Assembly (NCBI RefSeq): GCF_028769735.1
Contig: NC_088172.1
Coordinates: 61,783,075-61,847,074, forward strand
Length of the DNA: 64,000 nt
Direction of reading: 5' to 3'
Source: Zonotrichia leucophrys gambelii
Lineage: Eukaryota; Chordata; Aves; Passeriformes; Passerellidae
Below are positions 11,501 through 21,475 of the stretch, piece after piece. Position 1 is the first letter of the stretch, and every line of letters begins with the position of its first letter. The notes under the pieces were generated by a model. That model was given only the letters and a program-made list of their open reading frames with translations, had not been told where the DNA came from and ran no database searches. The position numbers and the translations under genes were made by a program.

Positions 11501-14500
11501 TGTACATCACCGTCCCTTCTCACGGGAAGGACAGATGTGCAACACGGCCATGGCAGAGACAGGTCCAGCTTGGCCCTAGCAGATTGTGTCTTCAGGTTGT
11601 TTATTTCAGTACAAGCTTACAACTTCCTCCTCAGAAAAGTGTATTAGAAGCAAAGACTAAAAGGAAAGAATTGCCTTTCTCCATTCCTATCTTCCACAAA
11701 GCATACAGCATCAGCAGATTAAACTAAGTGTATGTTTTGTGCTTGGGTCAGAAACCAACCTACAGCACCTGCTTGCCCTCAAGCTCTTCTTGGAGTCATC
11801 CTCCAAGATTAGGATGCAGACAGCTTTTGCAGAAATATTATTCTGACAATGTGCCCAAAGCCAAGTGATGGGACCCATGAAGGCCTGTTTACCGTCTTTG
11901 CAAATGATCTTTAAACACAGCAGACCTATGTTTAAAGCTTAGACTTGATTATGCTCAGCTTTGCCTTCTACCAAAACAATTATTAGCCTGCTGACCTGAG
12001 TCAGACCTGGTATGTGGCAGCAAGAGTCAAAAGCTTCACTCACAATGTAGTGAAGATTGTGCTGAAGAGACCCACAGTATCTCACAGGAGTAGGCAGGCT
12101 ACCTTAGTGAATGGTAGCAAAGGGAAAAGACATTCACCTCCTCAATCTCCCTGGAATTCATCACCCTCATTTTCTGTTCTAAAAATTTAACTCTTTCAGA
12201 ACAAAAGTATCTTCTCCCCAGGGAAAAACTCCATGTTAGTTAACTATCAGCAGCAGAGGTGGCAGCTGAGAGGGGGCACAGCACAGCCTTCACTTCAAAT
12301 TCACTGCAGTTTGGTCCACTACAAAGTCTGAGAAAGAATACTTCTTCTCATCCCCATAAATGTACACTTCTGACTTCAGTCAACAAATCAGTCAGTTAAG
12401 CAGGAAAAACAGGGTTATGTGCACAAGGAGCTCCAGCTGTGGCCAACCCTGGCATTTCAAAGCCAAGCAACAAGTTACAGCATGGCAACACTCGTCCCTC
12501 AGAAGCACTGACTGCTCAAGAGCCCATTCTGAAGCCCCTGCAATATGTGGGAAGTCTAATCCACTCGTAGACTAAGTATCCAATCAATTCTTATACCATT
12601 TGTCCTGTTAACTTTGTAAGCTGTAAACTTTTGTCACATTCTTGCCCCTAACTGCAATACTGAAACAGGAAGACACAAATCCTCATGAGAGTCACATGCT
12701 GAAATGTGGGGAAACCAAAATCTCCTTACTAACGTTGGACTGTAGCTGCTTCTCCTTCCTTTTCACCATAAATCCCACTTGGCAGCTTAGCAGGACAGAG
12801 GAAATGAATCAAACAAGTCAGCTATCTATACAACTTACCTTAAAAACAAACTGAACGGCTTTGATCTGCACTTTGCCATATATTCCAAGAGTATCTATTT
12901 TTTCAAGGCTAATTCTGTGCTTGTAGAGCAGCAAGTGCTTTTTGTTTACAGCCACCTAAAGAGATGGGAAGCCAAACAGAAAAACTATATCAAATATACA
13001 TTACATCAGCCATGTATCAAACTGCATGCACACATCTCTGGTTTACACTGGTTTGGTACAGAAACAATTTGGTACAAAACACTCCTAGGAATGTCCTAGA
13101 AATATCAGATCAACTAAGTTCAATTCATCCATGATTCAGTCTCTCTTTCCATCACTATGAGGGAGATTCATTTACCTACACTAAAATTTGCACTTCACAC
13201 CTTTGTTTCTAAACCTAATCATTCACCAATGTGGTATTATCAATACAATAGAATATATTATTGCAGTCTAACAGAGCAAGACAAATACACCTCACATGTC
13301 ACCTCCAAGAGGACTGTCCTATACTTGCCACAGAACAGGTTTATCCCAAGATTAGCCCTCTGCACATACAGAGGGAAGGGTGGAGTAGCCATTAGATATG
13401 GCAGAGAGTTCCTTGCCTACTCATCCAATTTGGAAGGAAGCAATACAAAATTAAAGGTCTGATTTAATTAGCACCTCTTTAAAGCAAAGCTCTAAACTTT
13501 TCTGTAGTTAGACTATACCTAGGTAACAGAGACACCTAGACCTCCAATATTTATTTCAATTATACAAGATACCTCTACTTTATTGGCCAGAAAATGGCTG
13601 CAGATAAAGAATCAATCCAGACTCACCTGGAACTTATCCTTTAAAATCATGATGACAATCTCAAACGACTTTCCTTTACCAAAGGGCATCTCATAAGTGA
13701 TCTCCTCCCAGCCCCACTTCTCCCTCTCCAGTGTGTTGCAAACAATGCAGCCAGACCTTTTGAAGCGGGGGTTGAAATGGAATGCCACATCAGCTCGAGG
13801 CTTTATGCTGCTGCCACACTGTAAATCCACCTGGAACCTAATCACAAAAATAAGACAAATCACATTCAGCTCAGTCTCTCAAGAACTCACCTAAAGGTTC
13901 AGTACATTGTGTTTTACTGTGGAGCCTCAGAACAGGCAGACCCAATGAATGTCATTGGATAAGAAACAATATGTGAGGTTCTCCCATGATCTACTTGCAG
14001 TGAATATAAATGTTTAAATTTATTTAATGGTCATCATTCATATCATGTAAACTCTTCATTTACTGTGTTCAACAGCTTACCTCCCATTACCTTCAACAGA
14101 ACATATCAAATGAACCTTGGATAAGGTCAGGGAACAGAACTCCCTTCCTGGGCACAAGCACTAGTCCATACCTCCCCATCCCAGTTTAACTTAATTCCTA
14201 CACACAACACATTTAGTCACCAATTTTGTTAGTGTCAGATTACCCTTTAAACCTGCATTCAATCTAATGTTACCAAAAGGATTTAGATCAAACCTTTGTG
14301 TGCCATCCTAAGAAGAATCCCTGGAAACATTTCACCCTTTACATTCTTGCTCACATGGTGACACTGCAAAATATGACAACATAGCCTCTACCTGTCTGCA
14401 TCATCAGGAACAGTCCCATGTATCACAATCTGCTCTCCAGGAACAAGGCCACCATGTATTGTCCCAACATATGGAATGATCTAGAAGAGGGAAGAACAAA

Positions 14501-17500
14501 AAAAGCAGAAAAAAATATTCCAATACCGTTTTGTGATGGAGGCAAGAAACCCCAAAATAGTTTAAAAGTTAGTATTCTAATTCTTAGTTATATGATGCTC
14601 TACAGCATTAGAAGAAACACAACTAGCTTTTAATATAAAAGAATACACAACAGGAAGGGAAAACCTGGCATATTTTCCCCTATGAAAACCAAGATTTTCA
14701 GATAAAACTAAAATTTCCATCCTCCATTCTTAGCTCTCAAATGAAGAGTCATAATATTTTATTGCCTCACTATTCATGGAGCATGAAGAGGATTCACTTC
14801 AAATTATGTCATTTCCAAGGGCTGACTATTATCAGTCCCTTGCTGGTACCAGAAGGCAATTTCCACAGCTCCTCTGACCCCAGACTACAGGGCTGCCTTT
14901 TTGCTTGTTCTTGCTCCATTAGGGAAAACAATGACAGGAAGAGACTATGCCACAGAGTGTTTGCTTAGTAAAACCTACACAAACACAACAAAATACCTCA
15001 TGCTAATGAGCTAAGAACTGCAAAGTGCACTAAAACAGCCCTGTCCAGGAGCCTCGGATTTTATGGTGCCTACATATGCAGTGTGGCTCAAAGCCTCACT
15101 ATCTCTTCTTATCAATAGCTGGAGAAGGTAACTCATGGCTGTTACACTGAACAGAAATGGCAGCACAGTGACAGTTGTTCAGCCACAGGGAGGGATGAGG
15201 CATTTAGGATAAAAGCCCCAAACACCCCGGCACAGCTCACTGTGACATGCTCACAGAAGCCCTACCCTGCCCATCCAGCATTTCAGGAAGGGATGGGAAG
15301 CACCTTAACATTAAACTGTGGGAGTTCCCAGGTGCCTGGCCCAAGAGCAAAGCAGCAAGTCTGCATCTCATCACATGTGTGATGCACTCCAGATTGAAAA
15401 AGGAGGTAAATGGTAGAAAATGTTACATTTGCTCTGGTTAACCAAAAGAAAAATTTGCCAAGGTTGGTTTTGGTAGTTTATAAGATACTCCTGAAATGAA
15501 ACATCAGTTGCAAACAAGAGTTCCAGTAATTTAACAACAAAAATAACAAACACATTGGAATTTCTACTCTTGAATGGAATATTGGACCATAAAACAATGA
15601 GTTGAGATTTTTATTTTTAAAATATCTAGATAACTGCATGAAACAGGCAGATATGATAAGGATATTTGTTTGCTGACACATATTTTTGCTAATCTGTGAG
15701 GACAAAGGAAGGACAACAGAAATTGTCTAAATCCAATGTTGATCATTTCTGCCAGTAGATACACATCCTTTTCGGCCCGTTCTTCACTTTCCTTCTCAGC
15801 TACCCACCCACTGCACAAAACCTAATTCAGAGTCATCTTCTGCATCAAGAAAAAAAAATAGGACTTGCTTCTTAAGCAAATTGGCAGGTTGTTTTAAGTC
15901 TCATCATGTCTATTTGCTTTAGCAGGTGCAGTAGAGGAGGACCAAAATGTGAAATTAAGTGTTAAAAGTGAAAGAAAAGTGACATCTCTTTGTTTACTAG
16001 TAGTGGCTTGGTTCCCTAAAATACAAGTTGCACACCAGAAGGTAACTTTTATTTAAACAATAATAATCAAAAATTAAAAGTGTATCTTGATTGTTCTCAT
16101 TTTTCCACTCTGCTCCTGAGGGGCAGTAGCTCTACTGCAATAAAGTAGTAAGTTACTGGTTCATTCTCCAAAGTCAACCAAAGAAGCACACACAGGTCAG
16201 GGATACTGGTACTTGACCACTTTAGTGAAGCAAAGTTCTGTACTCCTGAAATGGAACTGTAGCAAAAGCACTTCTTTATATCCGGAAGGATCCATTTATT
16301 TAAAAGAAAAGGTGACCCATGAACTCTTCAGAAGCTCAGATGTGGGACCAACAAGACCATAACAGAACATTTTCTGGGTGCAATACTACAGACTTAATGG
16401 GACTTTGTCATCACAGAATGCGCCTGTAATTCCCTCATGTCTCCAGATGCTGTTCTACTACTTTTTCCTCATTTATTAAGAATAGTTCTTGTCACATGAC
16501 ATGATCCACCATCATCCTGCCTTTCTTATAGATCTCCAAAACTCTGCTCTTAAGCCAACTGGTCAATGTCAACTGAGTTTGAGAAGTCTCAAAGATTATA
16601 TTCTTCCTAAAAGAAAATGCCACTTTTCATAAAACAAGAGGAGAATTATGGTCTTATAGAGGAAAGGACTGCAACAACATGTCCCAGCTGGTGGGGCAGC
16701 TATCTGATATACAGCATGCTGGATGTCAGACAGCTGCCCCACCAGATGGGACATGAAAGCATTTCTTGTCAGATGGGTGCAGTAAAGGGCATAAGGGAGC
16801 AAAGCCGACTTTCTGCATGCTTGAGAACAGTACAGTAATGAAAAAGTACATCTCAGCCTCTGAGACTCAAACCTGTAAGAAAGTTATGAAGTTTTGCTGC
16901 TAGTGGAACAATGTACTGAAACAATGGCATTTTCACAGCCTGCCCTGCTGCAGAAGGGCTGAGGTTGGAAGACACCTCTGGTCCCGCTAACAAAATGCCT
17001 TGCTCAAAGCAAGGTCAGACAGAGCAGGTTACTCATTGCCTTCTCTGGAGGCTGCCCCAAAGTCATTGGCACAATCCTTCCCAACTCTGCCTCCATATTC
17101 CAATCCCAAATACTCATTCCTTTTCTCACAATAGACTCTTGACCCCTAAGCTCTAGTTGAATTCTCCTGCTAGGTCTTTTCACCCATCATACTGGTCAGT
17201 CCCCTTGTAGCCACCCAATTTTGCTGGACTCAGTCTCTCTCTGGCACTACTCATTTGTCCTAAACATCTCCTGATCCTTCTCTTCACACCTCCTCTCCCA
17301 CCAAGATCTCCATCTACCAACTTTCACCCTCCCTCTCCTTTTGCACTTCAGTCCTTCCACCTTCTAGTTCATCATAAGCTTTCCTTCCTCCATCCAGCTG
17401 GGCTCTTGTGAAGGAGGTTGAAATTACTCCCCCCTCATCCTTAACTCTATTCACTCTGCAAGCAGTGACCACACCCTGGGAATAAACAATCAGATTCACT

Positions 17501-20500
17501 GAGGGCTCAACAGTGTGACAAAAGCTGCAACAGACAAGGAAGTGTGCAGGTCTGTGCTACTGCACATTCCCCATAAATACTGCACACATTTTAGTGTTTT
17601 AAAGGGGTCTAGCAGAGAAGGGTAAAAATACTATTTCCTGCAGATTTAAGTGAACAACCTTTTTTAAGACACAACAGAAAACACAGCTTCAGGTCACCCC
17701 TTCAGGGTAAGCCAAAGTCAGGCTGCTGTCACAGACCATGAGAATGACAGAACTTTTCAGAGAAAGTTTTCAGACTCTGAGCAAGGCAAACAAAATTCTG
17801 TCAAATCCATTCTTTGCAACTGCTGAATCATGTCAGCTCAAGTCTTCCACAGAAAATAGGATTTATTATGAATTAAAATATGAACTGTGAAAAATTATTC
17901 CAAGTTTAGTTGTTCAGACTGGAGTTACAGGGACCACAAAAAAAACATTTCATGACAGCTGCCAAGCACCACCTGTGTTTACAAAGAATTAAGAGAGAAA
18001 ACACCTTATCATACTTTCACTTTCCAGCATATTCTGCAAAAATGCCAGATATCTATGTAAACTGTACATGAAACAGGATTATCATCCAAGGCTAACAGAA
18101 CATCTGTCCTCTTTTGGAAGTCCTGTCCATTTGTTTACAGCACAATTTCTAAACACCATCAGCACTTTGTGACATTCTCCCTCACAAACCTGAGAGATGC
18201 AGAGCTCTCAGCAGCATCCCTCACTGTGCACATCAGTACTGCTGAGATAAAACAGCAAAGTCCCCTCTCCCAGGGGACACATTGTTGAAATGACAGAGGA
18301 GTTACCGGGTTGCTGATTGTCTCCTGCGATGTACCCAAGGTCAGTTCACCTATTTCTTTCTGTGGTGTATCCAAGGTCAGTTTACTCATTTCCTCCTGTG
18401 GTGCACCTAAGGATGTCATCTTCCCTCCTGCAGCTGAAGTTTGTCAGTTCTGTGTGGCCACTGCTGGAGCGTACGTGAAGAACTCGCTGATCAGGCAACA
18501 CCAAAGGAGTGATCCCTTGGAAAAAAAAACCAAAAACTTTAATTAAAGAGAAAAAAGGTGACACAACATGAAGTGAAACCCTCAGTACCTCCAAGGTAAA
18601 GAGCCAAGAATGATGCAAACATCTTTCCAGTAAATCTGCTGGAGTTTTGAAATATGAAATTAAAAGGCTTGCATAGAGCACTGAGATGCCCCACTGGTAA
18701 ACAGTGTCAGCAGCAGTGTGCTATTCCCAGATTTCCCATGGCAGACAAGCCTTAGCAGGTGACCTTGCCTTTTCCACCTTTATCTTACATAAAGTTAAGA
18801 AATAATAGGCAAAAACAAAAGACACAGAAGGTCTTTTATATTTCTTCCTCCAACACCTACACTCCCAGAACTCCCCAAGTAATAACAGGAGTTTGTAAAA
18901 TTACAATTAAATGCACAACATTAATAAGAAATAAAGTTTGTGAGTATACTCAGCTACACTGCAACTTCTTCAGCAAACCCTTTAACAAAGTGTCCAAAAT
19001 TCAGGGGCCAATTGAAACTACTAAGTATTCTTTCTGCCATATTCTGGAGAAAAGTAGCATGTAAGCTATGTGGTGATGACAAGCAGACAGGAAGAAGTCA
19101 AACGTGAGGGCTCTAGCCATATTATCATGGACAACAGCAAGCAATGTTATAAAGAAGGAAAAAAACCCAAACAAACAAACAAAAAAAACCCCCAAAAAAT
19201 AAAACCACAGAAAAAAATTCCAAAACAACACAAAACCAAAACTCCAAGGTCTGTGGCTTGTTCCACAGGATTAATCTTCTGGAATAATTAAACAATAGAG
19301 TGGTCCATTTTGCAACATCTGACTTAACTTGCTGGAGATTTGGACCAGATAGATATTACCTCACCCACTTAACACCAGTATCTAGAATACAGTTCAGGGA
19401 ATATAAGGTACTTTAATTAAACACTGCACAACTACTTTGCCCTTTGACCTTCTCAACGGATACTACCATAAATTCACTTTTACCTGTGCAGGCCAATTTT
19501 ATCAATTTCATTTTTAAAAGAAGAAAATAAAAGACCAAATCAAACAATAATTTTGCCTTTATGGATGGTTGTACGGTCCAACAGCAGACCCCACGAAAAT
19601 GAAACGTACAGCCCAGCAGCCTGCTATGTGAACTTCCTGTGCCTGCAACAGCAATCCAGATCCTGCCAGGAGAGGATCCTGGCACAGGATCTTGGCAGCG
19701 CAGGTGGCACCATGACAAAGTGATGAGTTGGGGGTTTTCTTGTTTGCCTATAACTTTTTTATTGACAAGGTCGCAATAACGAAGGAAAGCAGTAATTCAG
19801 GCTCTGTTTGTCAAAAGCAGGACATGCAACTGCAAAAGCTCTCCTGTATCCTCCTGCCAGAGCAACCTCTACCAGGGTACGTGCTACACCAAAGCTGCAA
19901 CGCGGCACACTGAGGCTTCCTGGCTGTCCTGCTATCTCACACATTCCGAGGGGCTGGAAAGATCTCCCACACACAAACGGGAAACCACAGAGACCAAAAA
20001 ATAATAATAATAAGCAGCTATTATGCTTCTCACTGTGACACAGAGAAAATGTGTCCTGTTATCTCACACAGTCGTATCTCCCACAGACAAAAACGAAACC
20101 AGAGCCAAAAAAAAAAAGAAAAAAAAGCAGTTATTATGCTTCTCACTGTGACACGGAGAAAATGTGTCCTTCACGAGTTACCTTCACGACGGTAACTCCG
20201 GCCAGCCCTTACAATTAAAGCGAGATTTTGTAGGAGTACGAACAAGGCTGCTGCAAAGAGAATTACCGAGATGCTTTCTGGATATCTGCAAGCAATTAAA
20301 GTACAAAACACTGGCGGTGCCCCCTCGTCCCCCGCTATAAACCCAAGACTCCCGAACACTGGAAGGACACAGGACCAAGCAAATCACTTCAGCTTTACAG
20401 CGAACCGAGGCAGTCCCGGCTTCCCACAGCCCCTCTCCCCTACCCGCACAGGGGCGGGCAGGGGGAACGCCCCCGCGTTCTCCGCTCCGTCTCTTACCTC

Positions 20501-20600
20501 AGGACACACCGCTCCCATCAGCAGCGCCCGCTCACCCGCGGGACGCGCCCGCCCGGCGCCGCCGCCATCGCCGCCGCTCCCGGCCCCGCGCCCGCCCTGG
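5555..20600 (-). CDS. LGALS8: LGALS8, complete galectin-8 gene (tandem-repeat galectin)
   Basis: Galectin-8 is a cytosolic, unconventionally secreted lectin with two carbohydrate-recognition domains; it marks damaged endosomes and recruits autophagy receptor NDP52. Nine coding exons join in frame (minus strand, 5' to 3'): 18419-18306, 14480-14392, 13837-13627, 12955-12839, 11175-11119, 11040-11014, 9687-9599, 7262-7097 and 6633-6484. They total 1,020 nt, 339 residues plus TAG. Exon sizes 89/211 and 89/166 are the classic galectin CRD exons. The N-CRD has H88-F-N-P-R92, V100-C-N102 and W109; Q70 and R82 correspond to human Q47 and R59, which give sialylated-glycan preference. The C-CRD has H251-L-N-P-R255, V262-R-N264 and W271. 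Odd points: a triplicated N-terminal 12-mer, a short linker of about 28 residues, and N276 where the galectin signature usually has K/R/E. CpG-island promoter at about 20.5 kb. Confidence 0.97.
5574..5579 (-). terminator. LGALS8: Candidate LGALS8 polyadenylation signal
   Basis: TTTATT on the plus strand is AATAAA on the gene strand, about 0.9 kb beyond the stop codon. Sequence just downstream on the minus strand is T/G-rich. Other signals could be used. Confidence 0.45.
6484..6633 (-). CDS. LGALS8: LGALS8 coding exon 9 (C-CRD end, stop)
   Basis: 150 nt with TAG at 6486-6484. Reads [20 protein letters not shown], the last strands of a galectin fold, and ends [10 protein letters not shown]. 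Acceptor is tttccag. Confidence 0.96.
   Translation of the reverse strand: MIIFCDANQFKVAVNGVHILEYKHRFKQLEKINMVEVIGDVHLWDVKSC
6793..6862 (-). mobile_element. CR1 LINE 3'-tail remnant
   Basis: The plus strand carries the typical reverse-complement CR1 tail: 'acagaatcacggaataa' followed by 'aaggactcataaggatcatc' and 'aaatccaactc'. It lies in the last LGALS8 intron, CR1 sense on the minus strand. Confidence 0.65.
7097..7262 (-). CDS. LGALS8: LGALS8 coding exon 8 (C-CRD core)
   Basis: 166 bp between cttacag and gtaaga. Encodes [20 protein letters not shown], then [17 protein letters not shown] and PFSPEMYFE. Holds the sugar-contacting H, N, R, N and W residues. Confidence 0.96.
8678..9096 (-). 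mobile_element. CR1 LINE fragment, 3' end
   Basis: The plus strand shows the reverse complement of a CR1 3' end: 'aatcacagaatgccctggg', 'ttgggagggaccttaaac', 'caaccccctgccatgagcag', 'ggttgctcagggc', 'cccaggctgaacaatccc' and 'ggagaggtgctcc'. About 420 bp, moderately diverged, in the LGALS8 intron between coding exons 7 and 8. Confidence 0.88.
9599..9687 (-). CDS. LGALS8: LGALS8 coding exon 7 (C-CRD start)
   Basis: 89 bp between acttccag and gtatgt. Reads [15 protein letters not shown] then [14 protein letters not shown], the first strands of the second CRD; the split AG|C serine codon joins to SFAVNL. Confidence 0.95.
9955..9990 (+). repeat. Purine-rich low-complexity tract
   Basis: Runs of G/A, 'ggaagg' units then A-rich, in an LGALS8 intron. 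No gene content. Confidence 0.6.
11014..11040 (-). CDS. LGALS8: LGALS8 coding exon 6, 27-bp linker micro-exon
   Basis: Nine codons, GEMPSGSQL, between tcttgtag and gtaagtg. It is in phase 0, so inclusion or skipping keeps the frame. It aligns with the human linker stretch around PKSGTPQL. Confidence 0.85.
11119..11175 (-). CDS. LGALS8: LGALS8 coding exon 5, 57-bp linker exon
   Basis: Nineteen codons, [19 protein letters not shown], between tttctgcag and gtacgt. Phase 0. Matches the start of the human linker (LQSTQASSLELTEISREN). Confidence 0.9.
12839..12955 (-). CDS. LGALS8: LGALS8 coding exon 4 (N-CRD end)
   Basis: 117 bp between ctctttag and gtaagt. Reads [19 protein letters not shown] then [17 protein letters not shown], completing the first galectin domain. 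Confidence 0.95.
13627..13837 (-). CDS. LGALS8: LGALS8 coding exon 3 (N-CRD core)
   Basis: 211 bp between ttag and gtgagt. Contains [20 protein letters not shown] then [16 protein letters not shown] and [15 protein letters not shown]70 and R82 (human Q47, R59) are kept. The W-G-R of human is W-G-W here. Confidence 0.97.
14392..14480 (-). CDS. LGALS8: LGALS8 coding exon 2 (N-CRD start)
   Basis: 89 bp between ttctag and gtagag. Reads [17 protein letters not shown] then [12 protein letters not shown]; split AG|G gives the R before FQVDL. Confidence 0.96.
16679..16754. repeat. 76-bp near-perfect palindrome (hairpin)
   Basis: The two 38-base halves are inverted copies: 34 of 38 positions match, with differences at half-positions 9, 24, 30 and 34 and no spacer. 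Arms begin 'atgtcccagctggtggggc' and end 'gccccaccagatgggacat'. Symmetry stops sharply at both ends. As RNA it would fold into one long hairpin of pre-miRNA size. It could also be a small foldback element. Not a known gene to me. Confidence 0.85.
16960..17036 (-). mobile_element. CR1 LINE remnant
   Basis: The plus strand has 'gaggttggaagacacctctgg' style CR1 reverse complement followed by 'gctcaaagcaaggtcag' and 'agagcaggtta'. Short and diverged, in an LGALS8 intron. Confidence 0.6.
18306..18427 (-). CDS. LGALS8: LGALS8 coding exon 1 with start codon and triplicated 12-mer
   Basis: Exon bounded by ctgcag and gtaact; eight UTR bases precede ATG at 18419-18417, which has A at -3. It codes 38 residues: MT, then three 12-residue units ([36 protein letters not shown]), joining IIPYVGTI of the next exon. 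The human protein has only one such unit ending in YNP. This start is chosen because it is the only ATG between the acceptor and the conserved NP junction besides an internal M. Confidence 0.85.
19155..19245 (+). repeat. A-rich (AAAC/AAAACC) low-complexity tract
   Basis: Imperfect runs such as 'aaacaaacaaac', 'aaaaaaaacccccaaaaaa' and 'aaaacaacacaaaacc'. Produces chance Lys/Pro-rich frames only. Confidence 0.8.
19927..20166 (+). repeat. Two-copy tandem duplication (about 127 and 113 bp)
   Basis: Unit 1 (19927-20053) and unit 2 (20054-20166) both begin 'tcctg(c/t)tatctcacaca', share 'gatctcccaca'/'gtatctcccaca', an A-rich middle, and end 'ttatgcttctcactgtgac' plus 'gagaaaatgtg'. Unit 1 has a TAA run and unit 2 a poly-A/G run in the middle. 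Confidence 0.8.
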
Positions 20601-20710
20601 CCCTCACCGCCGTGACGTCACCGCAGCGCGTGCCCGGCGCGGCCTGCTGGCCCCGGCGCGCGCAGGCGCCCCCCCCCGCGGGGCCGGGCTTGAACCTTGT
20701 ACAGGGCATT
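20400..20710 (-). promoter_or_regulatory. LGALS8: LGALS8 CpG-island promoter with CRE
   Basis: GC- and CpG-dense block in otherwise AT-rich DNA, at the 5' end of LGALS8. Contains a full palindromic CRE, TGACGTCA, at 20613-20620, GC boxes nearby and a GCGCGCGCAGGCGCC stretch resembling an NRF1 site. No TATA box close to the exon. The start site probably lies at about 20540-20610. Confidence 0.75.
20498..20600 (-). other. LGALS8: LGALS8 5' UTR exon with two chained uORFs
   Basis: A donor CCTGAG|gtaagag ends the inferred first exon at 20498; the upper limit is a guess. It holds uORF1 (20568-20518, 16 codons plus TGA) and the start of uORF2 (ATG at 20518-20516). The uORF1 stop overlaps the uORF2 start as TGATG. 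A second donor-like GTGAGC lies at about 20535. Confidence 0.55.
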
Positions 20711-20821
20711 GCACTCCCTTCCCTGCGGGCCGCGCTCTTCCCGTGTGTGCTGTGCTTCCTCTGCACCGGCCGTGCTACAGCGCAAACCCATCTCCTCACG
20801 AGGCACATCTCACACTGAGTT

Positions 20822-21475
20822 GTTAGGGCCTTTCCAACCCTCAGGAGACCAAGTCCCAGCCCCCTGCGAAGGCAGGGTTACCTCGAGCAGGTGACACAAG
20901 AATGCGGCCAGATGGGTTTTGAAGGTCTCCAGACAGGGAGGCTGCACGGCCTCCCCGGGCAGCCTGTTGTTCCCAGTGCTCTGCCACCCTCTCTCTACGT
21001 AAAGAAGTTCTCCCTTATATTCCTGGGGTTTAGTTTATGGCCATGGCATCCTCACCTGGATGTCACTGGGCATCACTGAAAACAGTTTGGCACCATCCTC
21101 TTGGACTAACCTTTGAGATACTTCTATGCATTAATGAGATTCCCCTCTCAGCCTTCCCTTCTCCAGTCTAAGCAGGCCCAGCTCTCACAGTCTCTCCTCA
21201 TAAGAGATACTCCAGCCACCAAATCATCTTTATGGCTTCTGCTGGACCCTCTCCAGGAGCTCCTTGTCTTGTACTGGGGAGCCCAGAACTGGACACAGCA
21301 CTCCAGATGTGGCCTCTGTAGGGTGGAGTAGAGGAGCAGGATCACCTCCCTCAGCCTGCTGGCCACACGCTTCCCAAGGCACCCCAGGACACCACTGGCC
21401 CTCTTGGCTGCAAGTGCACTGCTGGCTCATGGTCAGCTTTCAACCACCAACACTCCCAGGTCCTTTGTTGTAGTG
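20822..21475 (-). mobile_element. CR1 LINE fragment, left part
   Basis: Reverse-complement CR1: 'gaggctgcacggcctccccgg', 'agtgctctgccaccctctc', 'tctccagtctaagcaggccc', 'ggagcccagaactggacaca', 'aggatcacctccctcagcc' and 'actcccaggtcctt'. It continues at 22158 beyond a solo LTR. Confidence 0.9.

Larger units (their letters stand above)
14481..18305 (-). other. LGALS8: LGALS8 intron after coding exon 1 (3.8 kb)
   Basis: No exon recognised. Contains a CR1 remnant near 16960 and a 76-bp palindrome at 16679-16754. A pyrimidine-rich stretch lies at about 17040-17420 on the plus strand. Confidence 0.7.
18428..20497 (-). other. LGALS8: LGALS8 intron 1 (5' UTR intron)
   Basis: About 2.1 kb between the inferred UTR exon and coding exon 1. 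Holds an A/C-rich tract at 19155-19245 and a tandem duplication at 19927-20166. No further exon seen, although an extra UTR exon cannot be excluded. Confidence 0.6.
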
